Origin: PGYR01 sp048267165
Lineage (GTDB): Bacteria > Bacteroidota > Ignavibacteria > Kapaibacteriales > UBA2268
NCBI GenBank assembly: GCA_048267165.1
Contig: JBLWYD010000012.1
Coordinates: forward strand, 1 to 64,000
Direction of reading: 5' to 3'
DNA: 64,000 nt
Part shown: piece after piece, positions 54,115-61,194 of the stretch
How positions within the stretch are numbered: the stretch's first letter is position 1
Layout of the letters: the number at the start of each line of letters is the position of its first letter
Program-made: the position numbers and the translations under genes
Notes under the pieces: model-generated
Seen by the model: the letters and a program-made list of their open reading frames with translations, nothing else
The model's database searches: none
Told to the model about the DNA's origin: nothing

Positions 54115-54714
54115 ATGAAAAAGTCTAATTGCAATCTCATATTTATCGTCTTATTAATCACTTTTGGGTGCTCTGATAGCTCTGACATAAACTACCCTAT
54201 TAATCCTAGTTTTGACCCACCAATAGTGAACGAATTACAGATTTACTTAGAAAACGGTGATTCTGCTGGAACACTTAGCTTTGGCCCTGTGTTAGTGCCA
54301 CCTATAGATACTATAGTTGTAGTTGATGATTTCGACTTTAGTCAACAAGGTATAATCGCCTACCCTACTATTACTAGTAATCTTATGAACTTAAAATATA
54401 CTATACAGGATGATTTCCTTTTGACAATTTTTATATTACGTGCTAATATACCTGATTACTTGGGTAATCAGCTATATCTCGGGAGTAATATTGGCAATAC
54501 GAATGATGTTTTTACTATCTACGAATATAAATATGTAGGTATTGGTATCCATACATTATCAATGGAGCTTAGTGGTTTTAGTGATGGTGTTTACGTGATG
54601 TATTTACAAAATAGCACTAAAGGGAAGATAATTGGTGAAGCAGCTTTCTTCAAAACAAACGAAGCGAATAAACAAAGAATTTATAAGAATTTAAACTTAG
54701 GAGTACCTAAATGA
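54115..54714 (+). CDS. Small lipoprotein, tandem paralogue 2
   Basis: A 199-residue paralogue of the previous gene (lipobox ITFGC, Cys19) with the same blocks (INPSFDPPIVNELQIYLENG, FGPVLVPP, SDGVYVMYLQNSTKG, EAAFFKTNEANKQRIYKNLN) and an acidic insertion (VVVDDFDFSQQG) absent from copy 1. It starts 2 nt after copy 1 and its stop overlaps the next start as ATGA, so the cluster is an operon. Confidence 0.7.
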   Translation: MKKSNCNLIFIVLLITFGCSDSSDINYPINPSFDPPIVNELQIYLENGDSAGTLSFGPVLVPPIDTIVVVDDFDFSQQGIIAYPTITSNLMNLKYTIQDDFLLTIFILRANIPDYLGNQLYLGSNIGNTNDVFTIYEYKYVGIGIHTLSMELSGFSDGVYVMYLQNSTKGKIIGEAAFFKTNEANKQRIYKNLNLGVPK

Positions 54715-55202
54715 AAAAAATGATTTTACTTACATTGCTTATACCTTTTCTGCTTATGGCAGAAGAGAAAGTAGAGAAGCCATCAATGGGTTTCACCGTT
54801 GCGGTACAGCAGTCAACTTTCGATTTGCAAATACCGATTTGGCTTTCCGATAGCTTTATATTAGCACCCGCTTTTGGTACTAGATACCAGGACAACTTAG
54901 GAACAGAAATAGATTTCGGGTTGGGAGCTAAACTATATACTAATGATAAATCGGCAAGACCTTACTTAGGTTTAAAAGGTGGGTTTATATATACTACATT
55001 AGACGCCGCTACTTCTAGTATGATGGATATAATAGTAGGTCCAAGTTATGGGGTGGAGTATTTTTTCAATCCTAATATAAGTTTAGGAATAGAAGGGCAG
55101 TTGAACTTCATTTTTTTTGATGAAAATTCATTGCGTTTCAGTAATCCTAGTGGGCTGAATATTAACACAGCAGCGGTTCTATTTGCTTCTATTTATTTCT
55201 AA
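54711..55202 (+). CDS. Small outer-membrane beta-barrel protein
   Basis: A 163-residue protein with a signal peptide (MKKMILLTLLIPFLLMAEE), about eight amphipathic strands (FTVAVQQSTFDLQIPIW, RPYLGLKGGFIYTTL, NISLGIEGQLNFIFF) and a C-terminal Phe (FASIYF), the signature for BAM-mediated insertion. It resembles OmpW/OmpX-size barrels. Start overlaps the previous stop (ATGA). Partner of the surrounding lipoproteins; role unknown. Confidence 0.72.
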   Translation: MKKMILLTLLIPFLLMAEEKVEKPSMGFTVAVQQSTFDLQIPIWLSDSFILAPAFGTRYQDNLGTEIDFGLGAKLYTNDKSARPYLGLKGGFIYTTLDAATSSMMDIIVGPSYGVEYFFNPNISLGIEGQLNFIFFDENSLRFSNPSGLNINTAAVLFASIYF

Positions 55203-55207
55203 CAACT

Positions 55208-55693
55208 ATGAAAACAATAAAACTTATTTTCTTAATACCTCTTATCGCTTTTGCTATCTCATGCAGTGATGATAAAGTAGTCGATATTGATACGCCACGC
55301 TCACAGTACAGCGGCGTCAGTGAGTATGACTCACTAACAAAGAAAATAAAACAGGTAGATACAGATTGGGAACCTGAGTGCTATGAAGTTGTCAGCTTTG
55401 GCAAACATCATTTTTGCTTCTATGCTATTTACCCCCTTCCAGCGACTGATACTCTTACACTTTGGATTGGTTCTGCTATTAAAGGCAATTATAATATTTG
55501 GTTGGCATTAAACGACACGACGGTTTCATTACCTCTTATGAATGAGAGCAAGCAAGTTGGTGATTTCGTACTTAAGATACCCTTCGATGCGGAGAAACTG
55601 GAAAGAAATCTAGTTTATAGATTATTCGTAGAGTCAACCGACTTCGAAACTAAGCAAACTCAAATCCACTTCGGTGATGTAATCTGGAAATAG
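55208..55693 (+). CDS. Small lipoprotein, unknown function
   Basis: A 161-residue lipoprotein (lipobox FAISC, Cys19, then SDDKVVD). The mature part is beta-rich and has a Cys pair (ECYEVVSFGKHHFCFYAIYP) that could form a disulfide. It has no visible homology with the other lipoproteins in the cluster. It starts 5 nt after the barrel gene and closes the operon. Confidence 0.65.
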   Translation: MKTIKLIFLIPLIAFAISCSDDKVVDIDTPRSQYSGVSEYDSLTKKIKQVDTDWEPECYEVVSFGKHHFCFYAIYPLPATDTLTLWIGSAIKGNYNIWLALNDTTVSLPLMNESKQVGDFVLKIPFDAEKLERNLVYRLFVESTDFETKQTQIHFGDVIWK

Positions 55694-55694
55694 A

Positions 55695-55726
55695 TTTAGT
55701 TTTAAGATATTTTTGTCTTATTTTTG
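55695..55726 (+). promoter_or_regulatory. Promoter of the PLP decarboxylase gene
   Basis: TTTA (55695-55698, one mismatch to TTTG), 20-bp spacer, TATTTTTG (55719-55726): Bacteroidota-type promoter 33 bp before the start codon. Confidence 0.5.
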
Positions 55727-55759
55727 TAATTCATATTTGAATAAACACAGAAAAAGAAA

Positions 55760-56980
55760 ATGAAATACTGGAAAAAACTTAGCCCAAAACAGATTAGAGA
55801 TAAAGTATTCGAAGCTTTAGACAAAAACGTTGATTATGAAAATGGTCTAAGTATTGGCATACCTGCCTCTCATCTGGACAGTAAAGTTTTTTTTAGTCAT
55901 GCCCCTTTCCTCGAAGATGCTCCGTTTATGAACACATTGGTTCAGAATCCGAATCATATCGGGTGTCATACTCTGGGTGAATCCGAAGAGTTCTTCGTAG
56001 GTACTCACGATATAGAGCGAGAAGCAATCAAGATACTAGCAGAAGATTTGCTAGGTGGCGGAGAAGACGAGCAAGACGGCTATATAGCATCGGGTGGAAC
56101 GGAAGCCAATATACAAGCCTGCTGGATTTATCGTAATTATTTCAAAGTGGAAAGAAACGCAAAGCATAAAGAAATTGCTCTGCTTTGCTCAGAAGATACG
56201 CATTACTCTATTCCCAAAGCATCAAACCTGTTGATTATAAGAAAGTATTCCGTACCCGTAATAGAAAACACAAGAGAAATAACGCCTGAAGCAGTTGCTA
56301 GCACTATAGAGCAAGCAATAAAAGATGGCAGAAAATACTTCATAGTAATAGCTAATATGGCTACGACTATGTTCGGCTCAGTTGATAATCCACAAATATA
56401 TATAGACGCTCTAAAGGCTGCAGGTGTAGAGTACAAGCTCCACATAGATGGTGCTTACGGTGGGTTCATATACCCTGTTACTTCTAATGACAAATCACTA
56501 TCATTTGCTAATCCGGAAGTCAGCTCTATAACAATTGATGCACATAAAATGCTCCAAGCACCTTATGGTACTGGGGTTTTCTTAGCTAAAAAAGGACTAA
56601 TCGAATATGTATTGACAAAAGAAGCGCAGTACGTATCGGGTATGGATTTGACACTAATTGGCTCACGTTCGGGTGCAAATGCAATAGCCGTTTGGATGAT
56701 ACTAATGGCTTACGGGCCTTACGGTTGGTTGGAGAAAATGCAGACACTGATTTACAGAACTGATAGACTCTGCACAGAGCTTGACAAAAAGCAAATCAAG
56801 TACTTCCGTGAGAAGGATATGAATATAGTAACTATATTCTCAGACCAGCTAACAAATGAGATAGCACACAAATACGGATTGGTACCAGAAACGCACGATG
56901 GTGATAACAAATGGTGGAAGATTGTAATAATGGATCACGTAGATCTGAATATACTAATGCAATTCGTGAATGAGATATAG
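55760..56980 (+). CDS. PLP-dependent group II decarboxylase family protein
   Basis: A 406-residue fold-type I PLP enzyme of the glutamate/tyrosine/aspartate decarboxylase family. Motifs: GYIASGGTEANIQACW (cofactor phosphate region), LLCSEDTHYSIPKAS (ring-stacking His), HIDGAYGGF (Asp-Ala-Tyr contact) and SITIDAHKML with the Schiff-base Lys near residue 262. It is shorter than eukaryotic-type Gad/DDC and closer to MfnA-size enzymes. Substrate is not deducible. Monocistronic, with a good promoter and a convergent neighbour 1 bp away. Confidence 0.87.
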   Translation: MKYWKKLSPKQIRDKVFEALDKNVDYENGLSIGIPASHLDSKVFFSHAPFLEDAPFMNTLVQNPNHIGCHTLGESEEFFVGTHDIEREAIKILAEDLLGGGEDEQDGYIASGGTEANIQACWIYRNYFKVERNAKHKEIALLCSEDTHYSIPKASNLLIIRKYSVPVIENTREITPEAVASTIEQAIKDGRKYFIVIANMATTMFGSVDNPQIYIDALKAAGVEYKLHIDGAYGGFIYPVTSNDKSLSFANPEVSSITIDAHKMLQAPYGTGVFLAKKGLIEYVLTKEAQYVSGMDLTLIGSRSGANAIAVWMILMAYGPYGWLEKMQTLIYRTDRLCTELDKKQIKYFREKDMNIVTIFSDQLTNEIAHKYGLVPETHDGDNKWWKIVIMDHVDLNILMQFVNEI

Positions 56981-56981
56981 G

Positions 56982-57593
56982 TTATTCCTCAGCTTGAATC
57001 TCTTCAACTAATTGTGGTGGTAGAAGTATATTAAGGAGCATCAAGTTATCCTTTTCTATATCTATGAATTTCCAATCTGTTAGTCCATCATAGGATTTGG
57101 CATAGCTATCCTTTATAGAAAGTATATCAAACGAGCTATTAGTAGCGTCATAGCTTACATTTTCTTTGCCGAAAGTGCTTTCTAAGCCAGATAATGTAAG
57201 ATTATTTCTTAATTCAATATCTTGCTGAGTAATGGTCGTATCATTACTATCATCAAACTTCATATTCATTTTGTGCGAGTATTTTAGCATACAGAAGTAA
57301 ACACTATCTATATGTCTCACTTCTCCAACATTTAGAATATTGGGTTTATTAAGACTAATATTAATTTCTGGATTATTAAATGTCTCTTCCATAGTTGCTA
57401 TCATCTGCTCTTTGGGAACAAAATCAAAAAGTTCAGGATAAAGATACTCAACCGACTCAGTAAATTCTTGGTTTATCAAATGATTGAGATAGGCCAAAAA
57501 ATCCCTCTCAATATACTTCTGAGGAGTTTGAGAAATTAAATTAGCAGTAGCGAATGCTACTATTAAGGAAATAAGTAATAATTTCTTTGTCAT
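56982..57593 (-). CDS. Exported protein, unknown function
   Basis: A 203-residue protein with a signal peptide (MTKKLLLISLIVAFATANLISQ) and a mature part that looks like a cystatin/NTF2-like alpha-beta fold: an N-terminal helix (YIERDFLAYLNHLINQEF), then antiparallel strands and the closing DGLTDWKFIDIEKDNLMLL, a pattern common in small periplasmic proteins of Bacteroidota. No catalytic motif is visible. Lies just downstream of mazG on the same strand. Confidence 0.65.
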   Translation of the reverse strand: MTKKLLLISLIVAFATANLISQTPQKYIERDFLAYLNHLINQEFTESVEYLYPELFDFVPKEQMIATMEETFNNPEINISLNKPNILNVGEVRHIDSVYFCMLKYSHKMNMKFDDSNDTTITQQDIELRNNLTLSGLESTFGKENVSYDATNSSFDILSIKDSYAKSYDGLTDWKFIDIEKDNLMLLNILLPPQLVEEIQAEE

Positions 57594-57642
57594 GGTTTCT
57601 TCTTTTTAAGTATTTAGGTGCTTACTAAATTAACTATTTCTA

Positions 57643-58440
57643 TTATATTTTCTTAGCTTCGTCCCAAAGAACGTCCATTTCTGCTAGTGTCATATCTTCC
57701 ATAGATTTCCCTAGCTCTGCTGCTCTTTTTTCTATGTATTGGAATCTGAATATGAACTTATTATTAGTGAAGTGAACAGCTTCTTCGGCAACTATTTTCT
57801 CGTGTCTAGCTGCATTGACCAATGAGAATATAACATCGCCGAATTCCTCAGTCATTCGTTCCTTGTTGCCAGCATCTATCATCTCTTTTAGCTCGTCTAT
57901 CTCTTCGAATACTTTATTCCATACATCGCTCTTATCATCCCAATCGAAGCCAACTTTGGCAGCTTTGTGTTGCATTCTCTCCGCTTTTAGCAATGCTGGC
58001 AAACCTTTGGGCACACCTTCAAGTGCAGATTTCTTTCCTTCACTTTTCTTCAATAACTCCCAATTCTTCACTACATCATCTTCCGATTCCACTTTAGTAT
58101 CGCTGAAAACGTGTGGGTGCCTATGTACCATCTTTTCGTGAACGCTATTGATTACATCAGTGATACCGAAAGCGCCTCTTTGCTCAGCAATTACACTATG
58201 TAGCAACACGTGAAGTAACACATCGCCTAACTCTTTTGCCAATTCCTTATCGTCATTATTATCTATCGCATCCATTATTTCATAAGACTCCTCAATCGTC
58301 AGATGGGCTATAGATTTATTGGTTTGTTTCTTATCCCATGGACATTCATTGCGGAGTATTCGGACTAATTCCATGAATGCTTCGAAAACATCCTTCTCTA
58401 ATTTTGGGTTTTTAGGGCTTGGAGGGGTGATATTTTTCAT
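57643..58440 (-). CDS. mazG: Nucleoside triphosphate pyrophosphohydrolase MazG
   Basis: A 265-residue duplicated MazG domain protein that hydrolyses NTPs to NMP and pyrophosphate (house-cleaning). First domain: RILRNECPWDKKQTNKSIAH and the metal-binding EESYEIMDAI ... ELGDVLLHVLLH; second domain: AERMQHKAAKVGFDWDD, EIDELKEMI and EEFGDVIFSLVNAARH. I use the ATG at 58438-58440 with an upstream GAAGAAAA; a TTG 12 codons earlier is a weaker alternative. Confidence 0.95.
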   Translation of the reverse strand: MKNITPPSPKNPKLEKDVFEAFMELVRILRNECPWDKKQTNKSIAHLTIEESYEIMDAIDNNDDKELAKELGDVLLHVLLHSVIAEQRGAFGITDVINSVHEKMVHRHPHVFSDTKVESEDDVVKNWELLKKSEGKKSALEGVPKGLPALLKAERMQHKAAKVGFDWDDKSDVWNKVFEEIDELKEMIDAGNKERMTEEFGDVIFSLVNAARHEKIVAEEAVHFTNNKFIFRFQYIEKRAAELGKSMEDMTLAEMDVLWDEAKKI

Positions 58441-58563
58441 TTTTTCTTCATATTCTTTTGATTTTTCGATTTCCAAAGATAAGGTACATAGAATTGAAAA
58501 AAAATTTTATTAACTTATAAATCTTAAAACAAACAAAATAAATACTTTTTTAGAAGGTAAATA

Positions 58564-59418
58564 ATGAGTGCAACTAAACCCTATGCTTTAATACTCGGTG
58601 CTTCGAGTGGATTTGGTAAAGCGACGGCAAGAAAATTAGCCGAGAATGGATACAATATCTATGGCGTACACATGGATTTAGGTCAAAACAGAGTAAAAGC
58701 TGAAGAATTCAGAGATGAATTATCAGCACTCGGAGTTGACGTACATTTTTTCAATACTAATGCTGCAGATGATAAGAACAGAGCCGCAGTAGTAGAGGCA
58801 ATCAAAGCAAATGCTGAAATAGTAGAAGGTCACGAACTAAAAGTTTTAGTACATTCACTAGCTTTTGGTACGCTTAAGTATTTGGTATCTGAATTCGAAG
58901 AAGCTCAATTATCGAAAAAACAATTAGAAATGACAATGGATGTTATGGCTAATAGTTTGGTTTACTGGACACAAGATGTGTTCGGAGCAAAGCTGTTTAG
59001 TCATAATTCAAGAATATTAGCTTTCACAAGTGTTGGCTCTAAAAAAGCGATGCTTAACTACGGAGCTGTATCGGCTGCGAAAGCTGCACTAGAAGCATAT
59101 ATAAGACAGTTAGCTATCGAGCTTGCTCCTCACGGTATCTCTTCAAATAGCATATTCGCTGGTGTTACTGATACCCCTGCGGCATCTAAAATACCAGGTT
59201 TCCCTAGTATGATAGATTTGGCTAAAGAGCAAAATCCTTTCGAGAGAGTAACTACTGCGGAAGATGTTGCTGCACTAGTATTAGCACTTTGTAATCCAGA
59301 CCTTCTATTCCTTAATGGTGAAAACCTTAGAATAGACGGTGGGCACGCAGTATTCGAATATTTCAAATGGGACGAAAAAGCTGAGGGAAGACCGAAACCA
59401 GAACACGGAAAATTATAA
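58564..59418 (+). CDS. Enoyl-ACP reductase-type short-chain dehydrogenase (FabI/FabL-like)
   Basis: A 284-residue Rossmann-fold SDR. The nucleotide loop is GASSGFGKA (residues 12-20); the catalytic pair is Tyr166 and Lys173 in NYGAVSAAKAAL, i.e. the Tyr-x6-Lys spacing of FabI/FabL enoyl-ACP reductases, not the Tyr-x3-Lys of ordinary SDRs. The C-terminus (LFLNGENLRIDGGHAVFEYF) is SDR-like with an extension. A role in the last step of fatty-acid elongation is likely but a related reductase function is possible. AGAAGG precedes the ATG; a strong terminator follows. Confidence 0.82.
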   Translation: MSATKPYALILGASSGFGKATARKLAENGYNIYGVHMDLGQNRVKAEEFRDELSALGVDVHFFNTNAADDKNRAAVVEAIKANAEIVEGHELKVLVHSLAFGTLKYLVSEFEEAQLSKKQLEMTMDVMANSLVYWTQDVFGAKLFSHNSRILAFTSVGSKKAMLNYGAVSAAKAALEAYIRQLAIELAPHGISSNSIFAGVTDTPAASKIPGFPSMIDLAKEQNPFERVTTAEDVAALVLALCNPDLLFLNGENLRIDGGHAVFEYFKWDEKAEGRPKPEHGKL

Positions 59419-59441
59419 ATCTCCCAAAATAGAAATCAAAC

Positions 59442-59479
59442 AAAAGCCGAAATAATTATATATAGTTTCGGCTTTTTTC
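59442..59479 (+). terminator. Intrinsic terminator after the enoyl-reductase gene
   Basis: AAAAGCCGAAA pairs with TTTCGGCTTTT (11 bp, 13-nt loop), followed by a T-run; it closes the reductase transcript before the mraZ regulatory region. Confidence 0.9.
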
Positions 59480-59690
59480 ATTTCAACCCACAATCCACCA
59501 CTTTCCCTATAAAATCACCAAAAATCAATGTTACCATATTGATACAACCTAACGAAATAATTCCACTTTCTAAACTATTTCAATATCACCCACTTTCACT
59601 CACAAATAATTCAATATCACAACTTCACTATTAGCAATGCATACAAAACTATTTTGCAAATATTGATAAATATTTTTTTGTATTTCAAAT

Positions 59691-59742
59691 TATATTTGGT
59701 TAATTGCATGTGTCAAAGTGGGTAAAAGTGGTAGAAAGTGTG
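59691..59742 (+). promoter_or_regulatory. mraZ promoter region with MraZ-box array
   Basis: A TAnnTTTG element (TATATTTG, 59691-59698) is followed by three direct repeats of AAAGTG at 59715, 59725 and 59735 (GTGGG, GTGGT, GTGTG with exactly 10-bp spacing). MraZ proteins bind TGGG-type direct repeats separated by 5 nt before their own gene, so this is the expected autoregulatory site. Upstream, CCACTTTC (the opposite orientation) appears at 59498, 59563 and 59590. Otherwise 59480-59690 holds no gene. Confidence 0.75.
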
Positions 59743-59778
59743 TCATTTTTCCTATTTGAGTATATACAGGTGTAAAAG

Positions 59779-60231
59779 ATGTCATTTTTTCAAGGTCAGG
59801 AAACATATTCTATAGACTCGAAGGGTCGAGTGAATATACCTGCAAAGATGCGAAAAATGCTATCTAACGAATCGAATGAGACATTTGTAGTAACTCGTGG
59901 CACTGATAATTGCGTAGTCGCTTACCCTATGGATGAGTGGAAGAAATACCAAACGCAGTTGCAAGCACTGAACCAATACGACGAAAAGAATAGATATTTC
60001 CTACGTGTATTGCTAATGTGGAGCGATGAAGTTAGTTTGGATTCGCAAAACAGAATCAGTTTACCCAAGCGATTAATAGAATTCGCTGGTATTGACAAAA
60101 AAGTATTGATAATGGGAATGGTGGACAAAATAGAATTTTGGAATCCGGACACATTCTCAGAAAGCATAGATAACTTCGGCGAAAGCTATGAAGATGTTGC
60201 AAAATTTGTAATGACTAAAAAAGAAGATTAA
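59779..60231 (+). CDS. mraZ: Transcriptional regulator MraZ
   Basis: A 150-residue double SpoVT/AbrB-domain protein: YSIDSKGRVNIPAKMRKML (first swapped-hairpin domain) and VSLDSQNRISLPKRLIEFAGI (second). MraZ is the conserved first gene of the division and cell-wall cluster and represses that operon through direct repeats before its gene, which are present here. The length is typical. rsmH follows 5 nt after its stop. Confidence 0.95.
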   Translation: MSFFQGQETYSIDSKGRVNIPAKMRKMLSNESNETFVVTRGTDNCVVAYPMDEWKKYQTQLQALNQYDEKNRYFLRVLLMWSDEVSLDSQNRISLPKRLIEFAGIDKKVLIMGMVDKIEFWNPDTFSESIDNFGESYEDVAKFVMTKKED

Positions 60232-60236
60232 AGGTT

Positions 60237-61187
60237 ATGGCTAAAGAAAGAGAATATAATTACCATGACCCGGTATTACTACAGGAGTGTTTGCACTTCC
60301 TAATAGTAGATCCGAAAGGTTTGTACATAGACGGTACGTTAGGCGGCGGAGGGCATACTGCGGCAATATTAGAGAAATTGGAGCCAGGTGGCAAACTAAT
60401 TTCGTTTGATAAAGACCCAGATGCGATAGCACACTGCCAAGAAAGATTTTCTACACAGATAGAAAATGGCATGTTACAATTAAGAAACGCAAGTTTCGAT
60501 GAGGCATGCAGCATAAAGGAGAACGATGGAAAAGTATCTGGTCTTTTGCTTGACTTAGGTGTTTCTTCGTTTCAGTTAGACGGTAGCAGTCGGGGGATAA
60601 GCTACCGATTCGACTCCGAACTCGATATGAGATTCGGAACTGAAGGAGAGACTGCAAAAGAATTCTTGCATACTGCAAGTGAAGAAGAACTAATCCAAGT
60701 TTTTGAGGATTATGGCGAAGAGCCATATTCAAAGAAAATAGCGCGACGAATCGTTGAGAGTCGTCGTGCTTCTTCTCTAAGCACTACTACTGACTTGAAG
60801 GCATTAATAGCCGAAATAGTCCCAGAAAGATTCCTATTCAAATCTCTTTCTAGAGTATTCCAAGCAATAAGAATTCACGTAAACGCAGAACTAGATGTAC
60901 TTAAAAACACATTAACTGAAATTATTCCTAGAATAGACAGTGGTGGAAGAATTGTGGTTATGTCATATCATTCTCTAGAAGACAGAATAGTGAAAGACAT
61001 GTTCAAGAAATACTCTGCAACAAGAAGACCATCCGTTACTAGAGATGAGAAATACTATGGCAATTACGTAGCTATAGACCCTATACTTAAGACAATCACT
61101 AAAACTCCGATTATTCCAAATAAGAAAGAGATAGAGCTCAACAAAAGAGCAAGAAGTGCAAAGTTACGAGTAGCAGAAAAAGTATAA
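60237..61187 (+). CDS. rsmH: 16S rRNA (cytosine-1402-N4)-methyltransferase
   Basis: A 316-residue RsmH/MraW enzyme that methylates C1402 of 16S rRNA. YHDPVLLQECLHFL, the SAM loop YIDGTLGGGGHTAAIL, LLDLGVSSFQLDGSSRGISY, the helical insert, RVFQAIRIHVNAEL and VMSYHSLEDRIVK are all diagnostic. Its partner mraZ precedes by 5 nt. Unusually, no ftsL/ftsI follows: the next gene is convergent and ends 8 bp away, so the dcw cluster is truncated to two genes here. Confidence 0.97.
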   Translation: MAKEREYNYHDPVLLQECLHFLIVDPKGLYIDGTLGGGGHTAAILEKLEPGGKLISFDKDPDAIAHCQERFSTQIENGMLQLRNASFDEACSIKENDGKVSGLLLDLGVSSFQLDGSSRGISYRFDSELDMRFGTEGETAKEFLHTASEEELIQVFEDYGEEPYSKKIARRIVESRRASSLSTTTDLKALIAEIVPERFLFKSLSRVFQAIRIHVNAELDVLKNTLTEIIPRIDSGGRIVVMSYHSLEDRIVKDMFKKYSATRRPSVTRDEKYYGNYVAIDPILKTITKTPIIPNKKEIELNKRARSAKLRVAEKV

Positions 61188-61194
61188 CTATAGC

